The notes under the pieces are model-generated. The model worked only from the letters and a program-made list of their open reading frames with translations, searched no databases and was not told the origin of the DNA. A program made the translations under genes and the position numbers. Of a stretch of 39,794 nucleotides of DNA, positions 26,256-34,853 are shown one piece after another. Position 1 is the stretch's first letter, and the number at the start of each line of letters is the position of its first letter. The stretch spans positions 1 to 39,794 of the forward strand of contig JAITNQ010000143.1 of NCBI GenBank assembly GCA_031290435.1, in the 5' to 3' direction. The stretch is from Candidatus Symbiothrix sp. Its GTDB lineage: Bacteria > Bacteroidota > Bacteroidia > Bacteroidales > Azobacteroidaceae.

Positions 26256-28673
26256 ATGGAAAACGAAGAAAGTAAACATAGTGTAAGAGACAAAGAAAAA
26301 GAAGTGAATTTTCAATGGTTTTTTGTTAGTTTTATAGTTCATTGGAAATGGTTTCTATTTTCTGTTGCCTTTTGCCTGTTAGGAGGTTATATTTATTTGC
26401 GTTATTCAGCGCCCGTTTATCATGTTGAATCTAGTATCATCCTTAGAAATAGTAGACAGGGAGGAATTAGCAATACTGAGTTTTCGATGCTGGAAGAAAT
26501 GGGTGTTCTCAATCCCAGCAACAGTAATGTGGATAATGAGATGCTGACACTCAGATCTCGTGACTTGATAGAAAAAGTTGTTGTTGAGCAAGGAATTTTT
26601 ATCCGTTATTCTGTTAAAGGAAGGTTTAAAGATACGGAATTGTATGGGAATAATAACCGGAATTTCTACCGATCAGTTCCGATAAAGGTTTTTACGGATC
26701 ATACAATTATCAATTCACTGACCTCCTCCTCTTTATCGCTGAAAGTTTCCCTTACAAATGATAATGCAATTCGTGTAGATGGGACTTACGAAAATACCTT
26801 ATTTTCTGATGAATATACCAGTATGCCGGCCGTTTTGTCTACTCCTATCGGTGATTTATTTCTTTATGCAGATGATTTATCCGTATTGCAAAAGGAAGCT
26901 CCATTGCATATTGAGATTATTCCACCCTTGACGATTGCAAAATATTATGTCGCATTATTGAATCTTGAGCTTGTCAATGAGAAAACTTCTGTAGTGAAAT
27001 TATCCGTGAAAGAGACGCATCGTCAACGTGGAGAAGATTTTCTTTCAAAGTTAATTGAATTGTATAATGAAGATACAAAATCGGAGACGACGCAAGCTGC
27101 TTCCAATGTTGCGGACTTCATCAGAGAGCGAATTGATGACTTAAAAGTTGATGTGGTTTTATCTGAGCAGAATATTGAAGATTTCAAGCGGGCAAATCAT
27201 ATTGCCTCTAGTTTGGACATGGAATCCCAGATACTTTTAACCAACGATGATGAATATGTAAAGAAGTTAATTGGTATAGAGACGGAGTTTATTTTGCTAT
27301 CCATTCTGGAAAAAGAAATTGCAAAAGGAGATGCTACATTGCCGGCTTCATTAGCGGGTATGTTAAATCCATTTTTAGCGCGTAGTATTGAATCTTACAA
27401 TGTTTTGGTTTCTGAGAAAGAACGTTTGATGACCTCTTTTCTGAAAAAACCGATAGCCACTGTTAAAAGGATAGATGAGAAAATCAGCGCTTTAAAAGAA
27501 GATATTCGAAATAGCACCAAAGGGCTTAGGCAGTCCTTGGAAAAGCAAAAAGAAGAATATGGCAATTTGGCCGATTACTATAGCGCTAATATAGAGGATG
27601 TACCGAGACTCGAACGAGGTCTGATGAACTTGGAAAGAGACAGGGTGATCAAATCGGGTATTTTTGATGATTTACTTAGAAGACAGCAGCAGATCGAATT
27701 GACGCTTGCGCTTGCAGTACCTAATGCAAAGGTACTTGAGTATGCTTTATCATCTCCTGTTCCGGTTTCTCCCCGAAAGTTGTATATCTATTTGATTTGT
27801 TTATTAGCAAGTGTGGTATTGCCTTACCTGATAATAGGCGTCCGTGAAATGCTGAATTATAAGTTGAGTCGCGAAGATGAAATCAGAAGATTCTCGGATT
27901 TACCCATCATTATATCTTTGCCTATTGTAAAGACAAAAACGCCTTTGATTGTTTCAAAATACGGAACAACAAGTATTGTCGAACAGTTTAGGCTATTGCG
28001 TACTAATATTCAGTTTATATTGGATACACCTGAAAAGAAATCAATTTTGGTTACTTCTACGATAAGTGGAGAAGGGAAGACTTTTGTGGCTATCAATACG
28101 GCAATGATTTTTTCTTTGCAGTATAAAACAATATTGGTAGGCTTGGATGTTAGACGCCCTAAAATTAATAGTTATCTGAATCTTCCAAAACAAGTAGGCC
28201 TTATTTCATTTTTGACCGGTGAAGAAACGAACGTAGATAATTTGATCTATAAAAACATTAATGATTCAAAATTGGATGTGCTGATTTCAGGTATTGTTCC
28301 TTTGAATCCGAATGAACTTTTGATTGAAAAAACGCTTGATGATTTATTCAGAATATTGCGTCAAAAATATGATTATATAATAATTGATAGTTCTCCTGTC
28401 GGCAGTGTATCCGATGCCTTCTTATTAAATCGGGTTACAGATGTTTCTCTTTTTGTTGTTAGAAATGATTTAACGCCAAAATCAGCGATTTCTCTTGCAA
28501 ATAGTATTTATGCCAATAAAAGATTAAACAGTTTGAATCTTGTATTAAATGGTTTCAATACAAATCAGAGAGGCCGTTATGGTTATGGCTTTGGATCCGG
28601 CTCGGGTTACGGATATGGATATGGTTACGGGTATGGTTATGGTTATGGTTATGGATCTGATACTAATTTATAA
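26256..28673 (+). CDS. wzc: Wzc-type chain-length determinant / bacterial tyrosine autokinase
   Basis: 805 aa. Wzz-type N-terminus with two TMs; Walker A 'STISGEGKTFVAINTA'; 'ILVGLDVRRPKI'; 'YIIIDSSPVGSVSDAF'; C-terminal Tyr cluster. Confidence 0.92.
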   Translation: MENEESKHSVRDKEKEVNFQWFFVSFIVHWKWFLFSVAFCLLGGYIYLRYSAPVYHVESSIILRNSRQGGISNTEFSMLEEMGVLNPSNSNVDNEMLTLRSRDLIEKVVVEQGIFIRYSVKGRFKDTELYGNNNRNFYRSVPIKVFTDHTIINSLTSSSLSLKVSLTNDNAIRVDGTYENTLFSDEYTSMPAVLSTPIGDLFLYADDLSVLQKEAPLHIEIIPPLTIAKYYVALLNLELVNEKTSVVKLSVKETHRQRGEDFLSKLIELYNEDTKSETTQAASNVADFIRERIDDLKVDVVLSEQNIEDFKRANHIASSLDMESQILLTNDDEYVKKLIGIETEFILLSILEKEIAKGDATLPASLAGMLNPFLARSIESYNVLVSEKERLMTSFLKKPIATVKRIDEKISALKEDIRNSTKGLRQSLEKQKEEYGNLADYYSANIEDVPRLERGLMNLERDRVIKSGIFDDLLRRQQQIELTLALAVPNAKVLEYALSSPVPVSPRKLYIYLICLLASVVLPYLIIGVREMLNYKLSREDEIRRFSDLPIIISLPIVKTKTPLIVSKYGTTSIVEQFRLLRTNIQFILDTPEKKSILVTSTISGEGKTFVAINTAMIFSLQYKTILVGLDVRRPKINSYLNLPKQVGLISFLTGEETNVDNLIYKNINDSKLDVLISGIVPLNPNELLIEKTLDDLFRILRQKYDYIIIDSSPVGSVSDAFLLNRVTDVSLFVVRNDLTPKSAISLANSIYANKRLNSLNLVLNGFNTNQRGRYGYGFGSGSGYGYGYGYGYGYGYGYGSDTNL
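28608..28655 (+). repeat. Hexanucleotide-type tandem repeat coding for (Tyr-Gly)x8
   Basis: Eight consecutive TAY-GGN units at the 3' end of wzc, including three perfect TATGGT copies. Confidence 0.9.
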
Positions 28674-28752
28674 ATAAGTAGCAGATTGCTCCTTTAAAAT
28701 GAGTGAATAATAAATTAAAAAGAAAGTAATAATAAATTAAAGATAAATAATT

Positions 28753-30039
28753 ATGAGAAAAGTAGCAGTTTTTTTAGTTGCTTTGATTGCGTTAGCCTAC
28801 GCAAACTCTGTTGAGGCTCAATCGGAGAGCACAAGGGGTACTATTGTAGAGACACTGAATAAGAATCAGTATGGGAATAATTGGTTCATTTCGCTTGGGG
28901 GGAATGCCAATTTGCTAATGGCAGAACAAGACAAGGGTTACGATCTCGTAAAAAGGATTTCCTATGGAGGTGCTTTTACAGTGGGTAAATGGTTTACGCC
29001 TGATTTTGGTATGCGTATTCAAGCGAATGGAGGTGTATTACGTGGGTTCAATTTTGTATTGCGTAGAGCGCCCTCTTATTTTACCTCTAAAGATGACGGT
29101 CATCTCGAACATCCGATGGGTGGCTTTCTTATACCCGGCAATGGCTACACGTTTGTTGATAGTAAGAAGGCATACAATTTTGAAGAGGGTTTCTTGCAGG
29201 AATTTAATTATGGAACTGCGACTATAGATTTGATGTTTAATCTGACAAATCTATTAAGGGGACATTATGAGGAACTCAATAAGTTTGATTTTATACCCTT
29301 TGCCGGTGTAGGTTTTATCAATGCATATAATAATAAATATACCACGCCCTATTTTTATTCTGCTGTGCTTAAATTGGGTTTTCGCGCCAATTATAATGTG
29401 ACCCCCAGTATAGGTGTCTTCGTGGAGGCGCAAGGCAATGTGACCGATCCTGAATTTGACGGTTACAAAGGAACCGCTGTGTTTGATGCTATATCCAACT
29501 TCGGATTAGGCGTACAGTATACATTCAACAAAGGATTCCCCTCATTGCCAAAACTAACGCAAGACGAAATCAATCGCTTGAATAAAAAAGTGAATGAAAA
29601 TCGCTATTTAATAGAAAATCACCAAGATATTTTGGAAAGACAGCAAGATTTATTGGATAGATTGCAGAAGTGTTGTGATGAAAAAGAAGTTGTTGTAACA
29701 CAGATTGTCGATAAAACATCTTTACCGGGATATATTCGCTTTGTATTGGATTCCTATATTATAGAAGATTCCGAACAACAAAAATTAATTGATGTTGTGG
29801 AATACTTGAAAGGGGTGCCTGACAGCAAATTGCTTTTGATCGGTTATGCCGATAAAAATACAGGTAATTCAAAGTATAACTTAGGATTAAGCCAGAAGCG
29901 AGTTGAAGTGGTCGCTGCCGAATTGGAAAGTCTTGGTATAAATCCAAATAATTTAGTTATTGATTGGAAAGGAGATAAAGAACAACCGTTTTCACAAAAT
30001 GATTGGAATAGAGTTGTAATAATGGTTGAAAGGAAATAA
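28753..30039 (+). CDS. OmpA-family outer-membrane protein
   Basis: 428 aa. Signal peptide; beta-barrel; coiled segment; OmpA_C 'LLLIGYADKNTGNSKYNLGLSQKRVEVVAAELESLGI'. Confidence 0.88.
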   Translation: MRKVAVFLVALIALAYANSVEAQSESTRGTIVETLNKNQYGNNWFISLGGNANLLMAEQDKGYDLVKRISYGGAFTVGKWFTPDFGMRIQANGGVLRGFNFVLRRAPSYFTSKDDGHLEHPMGGFLIPGNGYTFVDSKKAYNFEEGFLQEFNYGTATIDLMFNLTNLLRGHYEELNKFDFIPFAGVGFINAYNNKYTTPYFYSAVLKLGFRANYNVTPSIGVFVEAQGNVTDPEFDGYKGTAVFDAISNFGLGVQYTFNKGFPSLPKLTQDEINRLNKKVNENRYLIENHQDILERQQDLLDRLQKCCDEKEVVVTQIVDKTSLPGYIRFVLDSYIIEDSEQQKLIDVVEYLKGVPDSKLLLIGYADKNTGNSKYNLGLSQKRVEVVAAELESLGINPNNLVIDWKGDKEQPFSQNDWNRVVIMVERK

Positions 30040-30061
30040 GTATATTGAAGATATTTTTAAT

Positions 30062-30118
30062 AAAAGTTTATAAATCTGTATTGAAAAAATACGGATTTAT
30101 AAACTTTTCGGTCTTTTT
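30062..30118 (+). terminator. Long hairpin with downstream T-run, probable intrinsic terminator after ompA
   Basis: AAAAGTTTATAAATCTGTATT (30062-30082) pairs with AATACGGATTTATAAACTTTT (30088-30108), 21 bp with one G-U pair and a 5-nt loop, followed by TCTTTTT. Confidence 0.75.
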
Positions 30119-30127
30119 ATCTGTCCT

Positions 30128-31444
30128 ATGAAAAGAATTTTATATATTTTAGTTGACATTATAATTATTTATGGATGCATACTTTTTACTTTTTTCTTGT
30201 TAGATAGAAATCAAGTATTAACCGAATTCCAACGAAATTTTGAGGCTTTTAAAATAATATACCCATTTATTGGGTTATTCTATCTAATTTTGATGTATGC
30301 ATTTGGCTTATACGATTTGATGCGTAAAGAACTGTTCGAATTGTTTTATACGGTCTTTCTTGTTTCAATTTCTCTTACGATAGGGATTATGGGTATTTGT
30401 TTCTTTGTGAGAGATATTGCTTTGGCTTTTCCCAGAAGTGTAATTCTTCTGAGTGCGCTATTTTACTTTGTCTTATTGTCGGCATGGCGTTTTTTGCTAT
30501 GGTTTCTTGATATTAAGTTCCATGGTGTGAAGCGGGTTATTATTTTCGGAGAAGATAACAGCCGCTTGGTAGACACTATCACAAACAGGTACGCTCATTT
30601 TTACAAAATAGAAGGGATTTATAATTCGGTAGAACCGAGTATTAAAGAAAAGATTCAATCAATAGACGGGATATTTGTCTGCGCTGACGTCTTGCAAAAA
30701 ATCAGGCAGGAGTTATTACCGCTTTGTATTAAGTATAGAAAAGAATTTTTTTATATTCCCAAGTATTTTGATTTGAGCATAAAATCTTCTACTTTGCTGA
30801 AAATAGATGATATTCCTACATTTCGGATTCCTATATACGGACTTTCTCCTGAAGAAAATTTTGTGAAACGATTGTCGGATATATTTTTGGGTCTTTTAGC
30901 TTCTATTTTCTTTTTGCCGTTTGCCGTTATCATTGCTATGTTTATAAAATTAGACGGTGGTCCGGTTTTTTATCATCAAGAACGTTTGACCAAAGACGGT
31001 AAGACATTCAAAATCTATAAATTCAGGACAATGATACCGGATGCGGAAAAATTGTCCGGTCCTGTTTTGGCCGGAGATAATGACGACCGTATAACGAAGG
31101 TAGGCCGGTTTTTAAGGATTGTAAGGTTAGATGAAATTCCCCAATTGATAAATATTCTGAAAGGGGATATGAGTATTGTCGGTCCGAGACCGGAAAGACC
31201 TTTTTTTACCCTACAATTCGAGAAAAAGATTCCGGAATACAGCTATCGTCTCCGGGTTAAAGCCGGTTTGACAGGATTAGCTCAGGTAGAAGGTAAATAC
31301 AATTCAACCGTTGAAAACAAATTGCGGTATGATTTGATTTACATCAATAACTATTCTGTGCTTAGAGACTTGTTAATTATGTTGCAAACGGTCAAAATCC
31401 TATTTATGAAAAGTAGTACGGATGGCGTAAATACCAATACCTAA
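30128..31444 (+). CDS. Polyprenyl-phosphate sugar phosphotransferase (initiating, WcaJ/WbaP-like)
   Basis: 438 aa. N-terminal TMs; 'FLGLLASIFFLPFAVIIAMFIKLDGGPVFYHQERLTKDGKTFKIYKFRTM...RLDEIPQLINILKGDMSIVGPRPERP'. Confidence 0.92.
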   Translation: MKRILYILVDIIIIYGCILFTFFLLDRNQVLTEFQRNFEAFKIIYPFIGLFYLILMYAFGLYDLMRKELFELFYTVFLVSISLTIGIMGICFFVRDIALAFPRSVILLSALFYFVLLSAWRFLLWFLDIKFHGVKRVIIFGEDNSRLVDTITNRYAHFYKIEGIYNSVEPSIKEKIQSIDGIFVCADVLQKIRQELLPLCIKYRKEFFYIPKYFDLSIKSSTLLKIDDIPTFRIPIYGLSPEENFVKRLSDIFLGLLASIFFLPFAVIIAMFIKLDGGPVFYHQERLTKDGKTFKIYKFRTMIPDAEKLSGPVLAGDNDDRITKVGRFLRIVRLDEIPQLINILKGDMSIVGPRPERPFFTLQFEKKIPEYSYRLRVKAGLTGLAQVEGKYNSTVENKLRYDLIYINNYSVLRDLLIMLQTVKILFMKSSTDGVNTNT

Positions 31445-31449
31445 ATGAT

Positions 31450-31857
31450 ATGGAAGAAAATAAGGTCGCATTGTTCGATATTCCTCGGATATTAGATGTA
31501 AGAGGTAATCTTTCCTTTATAGAAAAAGGCGTCGGATTGAGGTTTGATATGAAAAGGGTTTACTGGATATACGATGTGCCGGGCGGTGAGATTCGGGGCA
31601 GTCATGCTTTTATTGAACAGGAAGAGATAATTATTGCCTTGTCGGGAAGTTTTGACGTGGTTTTGCATGATGGAAAAGAAGAAAATTGCTTTTCCTTGAA
31701 CCGTTCTTATAAAGGTTTGTATATTCCCAGTATGTATTGGCGAAGGATGGAGAATTTTTCAACTAATTCCGTATGCTTGGTTATGGCTTCCACATTTTAC
31801 AGGGAAGACGATTATATCAAAGATTTTGAATTGTTTCTAAAAATGAAAAAAGGATGA
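31450..31857 (+). CDS. FdtA/QdtA-like sugar 3,4-ketoisomerase cupin, copy 1 (altered His motif)
   Basis: 135 aa. 'DVRGNLSFIEKG...FDMKRVYWIYDVPGGEIRGSHAFIEQEEIIIALSGSFDVVLHDG'. Confidence 0.85.
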   Translation: MEENKVALFDIPRILDVRGNLSFIEKGVGLRFDMKRVYWIYDVPGGEIRGSHAFIEQEEIIIALSGSFDVVLHDGKEENCFSLNRSYKGLYIPSMYWRRMENFSTNSVCLVMASTFYREDDYIKDFELFLKMKKG

Positions 31858-32279
31858 ATGCTACGATTTATAATTGTAATGTGCTTACTTTACCTAAGAT
31901 CCACAACAGAGCAGGGAATATTACCGCTTTGAATAATTCTTTGGATTTGCCGTTTGATACGAATCGGGTTTATTATTTGTATGATATTCCTTCCGGAGAA
32001 ATCAGAGGCGGTCATGCCCATAAGGCTTTGCAGCAACTGATTGTCGCTGTGAGCGGCAGTTTTGATGTTACTATTGACGACGGACACAACAAGAAAACCG
32101 TATCCCTGAATCAACCTAATTTCGGTTTGCATGTTATCCCCGGAATCTGGCGAGATTTGAGTAATTTTTCGTCGGGCGCTATCTGTTTGGTATTGGCTTC
32201 TCATCCATACGATACAAACGATTACATACGAGATTATGACGAGTTCCTACACTATAAAGCGGTTTTGGCATGCAGATAA
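31854..32279 (+). CDS. FdtA/QdtA-like sugar 3,4-ketoisomerase cupin, copy 2
   Basis: 141 aa. 'LPFDTNRVYYLYDIPSGEIRGGHAHKALQQLIVAVSGSFDVTIDDG'. ATGA overlap with copy 1. Confidence 0.87.
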   Translation: MNATIYNCNVLTLPKIHNRAGNITALNNSLDLPFDTNRVYYLYDIPSGEIRGGHAHKALQQLIVAVSGSFDVTIDDGHNKKTVSLNQPNFGLHVIPGIWRDLSNFSSGAICLVLASHPYDTNDYIRDYDEFLHYKAVLACR

Positions 32280-33787
32280 ACCTTACACAATATCTTGATC
32301 GGACAGCAGCCTTGTTTCCACATAAAATAGCGGTCGATGATACCAAGAAAGTTTTGACTTTCGGTCAATTGAAACGACATGCACAAAATATCGCTACCTG
32401 TCTTATTGCCTTGGGTTTGAAAAATAAACCGGTGCCTGTTTTTATGCAGAAAGGTTGTGATATGGTGGAAAGTTTTGCTGCTATCGGCTATTCGGGTAAT
32501 TTTTATGTGCCGATAGATACCAAATCGCCGGAAAGTCGCTTGAAAAGTATCTTCGATTCGCTGGGTTCTGAAGTGATTCTGACGAATAAGGAGCATCAGG
32601 ATAAATTGAACGCTTTTTATACGGGGAAAATAATTTGTATAGAAGAAGCGTCTGAATTTTCCGGCTCATTACAATTGATAGCGGATGTATTGGGTGAGGT
32701 AATAGATACAGACCCTGCTTATTCGATTTTTACTTCAGGCTCAACCGGCAACCCTAAAGGCGTCGTTATTTCTCACCGGGGGGTGATTGATTATATCGAC
32801 TGGGCGATTGCCGCCTTTTCGGTGGACGAGCATACCGTCATTGCCAATCAGGCGCCGTTTTACTTTGATAATTCGACTTTGGATTTGTACCTGATGTTCG
32901 CAACGGGCGCCAAACTGCTGATTGTGCCCGAAGAGTATTATGCATTTCCTGCGCGTTTGATGGATTTACTGAATCAATCGCAAGTGAATTTTGTGTTTTG
33001 GGTGCCTTTTGTGCTGATCAATATAGCCAATTACAAATTGCTGGAACAAAAGAAGCCGGAGTATCTGCAAAAAGTGCTTTTTGCAGGAGAAGTGATGCCG
33101 AACAAGCACCTTAACTACTGGCGTCGGCATTTGCCGGATTGTTTGTATGCCAATCTCTACGGACCGACCGAAATCACGGTGGACTGTACTTATTATATTG
33201 TGGACAGGGAATTTTCGGATGATGAATCATTGCCTATCGGGAAAGCTTGCCGTAACAGCGGTATCTTGATTTTGACCGATGAGGGCAAGGAAGCGTTGGC
33301 AAATGAGTCGGGTGAACTGTGTGTGAGGGGTTCATCACTTGCATTGGGTTATTACAATGACCCGGAGAAAACGGCGAAAGTTTTTGTGCAAAATCCGCTC
33401 AACAAGCATTATCCGGAGCTTATTTACCGAACGGGAGACATTGTTTTCCGGAACGACAGGGATGAAATCATTTATGTGGGTCGGAAAGATTTCCAGATAA
33501 AACACAATGGTTACCGGATCGAATTGGGCGAAATTGAAAATGCGGTCTTGGGAACCGGACTTGTAGAAACGGGTTGCGTGGTATACGACAGAGAGAATAA
33601 GGAAATTGTCTTGTTTTACCAAGCGAAAACTGAGATGAATGTTGGGTTGCTTCGCAAAGAAATGTTGCAATTTGTCCCTAAATACATGGTACCTACCAAG
33701 TATCGGCGTTTGGATGAAATGCCGCTGACTGCGAATGGGAAAATAGATAGATTGAAATTGCAGCAGCAAATAAATGAAACATTATAA
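32270..33787 (+). CDS. Amino-acid adenylation (DltA/NRPS A-domain-like) AMP-ligase
   Basis: 505 aa. 'YSIFTSGSTGNPKGVVISHRG', 'NLYGPTEITVDCTYY', 'IYRTGDIVFRN', 'LTANGKIDRLKL'. Overlaps the upstream gene by 10 nt. Confidence 0.88.
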   Translation: MQINLTQYLDRTAALFPHKIAVDDTKKVLTFGQLKRHAQNIATCLIALGLKNKPVPVFMQKGCDMVESFAAIGYSGNFYVPIDTKSPESRLKSIFDSLGSEVILTNKEHQDKLNAFYTGKIICIEEASEFSGSLQLIADVLGEVIDTDPAYSIFTSGSTGNPKGVVISHRGVIDYIDWAIAAFSVDEHTVIANQAPFYFDNSTLDLYLMFATGAKLLIVPEEYYAFPARLMDLLNQSQVNFVFWVPFVLINIANYKLLEQKKPEYLQKVLFAGEVMPNKHLNYWRRHLPDCLYANLYGPTEITVDCTYYIVDREFSDDESLPIGKACRNSGILILTDEGKEALANESGELCVRGSSLALGYYNDPEKTAKVFVQNPLNKHYPELIYRTGDIVFRNDRDEIIYVGRKDFQIKHNGYRIELGEIENAVLGTGLVETGCVVYDRENKEIVLFYQAKTEMNVGLLRKEMLQFVPKYMVPTKYRRLDEMPLTANGKIDRLKLQQQINETL

Positions 33788-33803
33788 GTGAATGTATTGA
33801 AAA

Positions 33804-34091
33804 ATGAGTGACGAACGAAAACAATATATAGCTAAATATAAAAACTTGTTTTGGTACACGCCGGAAAGCAAGAAAGAAGAAATAAGTGACAGCTTATTGG
33901 TGGAAACCATTTTGAATTATGGAGATATGGAAGCTGTAACACGCTTGTTTCAATGGATGGGTATTAAAAATGCGGCTAAAATTTTTTTTGATAGCATCAA
34001 TCAAAGCGAAAGACGGAAGAATAATTATTATCCGGAAATATATAATTTTTTTAATCTTGTTTTTAAAAGATATGCACAAGGAAATTCTTAG
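33804..34091 (+). CDS. DUF6922-like small protein, putative antitoxin partner of the AbiEii-like protein
   Basis: 95 aa. 'LFWYTPESKKEEISDSLLVETILNYGDMEAVTRLFQWMGIKNAAKIF' resembles DUF6922-type proteins; overlaps the nucleotidyltransferase gene by 20 nt. Confidence 0.55.
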   Translation: MSDERKQYIAKYKNLFWYTPESKKEEISDSLLVETILNYGDMEAVTRLFQWMGIKNAAKIFFDSINQSERRKNNYYPEIYNFFNLVFKRYAQGNS

Positions 34092-34686
34092 TCAACAACA
34101 AATAGATTTATTACCGCTGATACGTTCTTTTAAAAGAGAATATTATTTGGTTGGAGGTACGGCAATAGCATTATATATCGGTCATCGCCGGTCTATTGAT
34201 TTCGACTTATTCAAACACTCGGCAATTAATCACAAGAAGAATTTGGATAAAATAGCAAATTATAATGTGTCGTTTACTGTAACAAGACGTGTAGCAGAAC
34301 AAATGAATTTAACGATAAACGACGTTAAAGTGACTTTTTTTGAATATCCTTTTGATCTCGCAGCCGAAATGCCATTTGAAAAGTATATAAAACTACCTTC
34401 ATTATTGGATTTGGCAGCCATGAAGTCTTATGCTTTAGGTCGGAGGTCGAAATGGAAAGATTATGTTGATTTATATTTTCTTTTAAGAGATCATTTTTCC
34501 ATAGATGAAATATCCCAAAGAGCAGGAGAGATATATGGAGAATTATTTTCCGCCAAACTATTTAGGGCGCAATTAGCCTATTTTGAGGATATAGATTACA
34601 CAGAAGAAGTTGAATATTTGGTGTCGGCGCCCAAACTGGGAGAGATAAAAGAAGAATTGATAGAGAAAGCAACAAATATATTGTAA
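34072..34686 (+). CDS. AbiEii/AbiGii-type nucleotidyltransferase (toxin-like)
   Basis: 204 aa from ATG 34072 (MHKEILSQQQIDLL). 'YYLVGGTAIALYIGHRRSIDFDLF' and 'LLDLAAMKSYALGRRSKWKDYVDLYFLL'. Confidence 0.82.
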   Translation: MHKEILSQQQIDLLPLIRSFKREYYLVGGTAIALYIGHRRSIDFDLFKHSAINHKKNLDKIANYNVSFTVTRRVAEQMNLTINDVKVTFFEYPFDLAAEMPFEKYIKLPSLLDLAAMKSYALGRRSKWKDYVDLYFLLRDHFSIDEISQRAGEIYGELFSAKLFRAQLAYFEDIDYTEEVEYLVSAPKLGEIKEELIEKATNIL

Positions 34687-34853
34687 TGCAAACAATCACT
34701 GATTACAAATATATAGCCAATGCAATGATTGCTATAAGGGCAAAAAATGCAGAACAAATACATGATCTTCTTGAAGCCTATTTTGATAAATATAGCGAAC
34801 AAATAACGATTAAAAACGAAATGGTAATAATGATATACAATGTTGGTATTTAA
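34686..34853 (+). CDS. Small 55-aa ORF overlapping both neighbours
   Basis: ATG 34686 within the TAATG junction after the AbiEii-like gene, TAA at 34851-34853. Translation MQTITDYKYIANAMIAIRAKNAEQIHDLLEAYFDKYSEQITIKNEMVIMIYNVGI. Below the ORF-track cutoff. Confidence 0.4.
   Translation: MQTITDYKYIANAMIAIRAKNAEQIHDLLEAYFDKYSEQITIKNEMVIMIYNVGI

Noticed and set aside
28608-28655. TATGGT repeats as a CRISPR or intergenic minisatellite
   Set aside because: The repeats are in frame within wzc and encode the expected Tyr-rich tail; no spacers.
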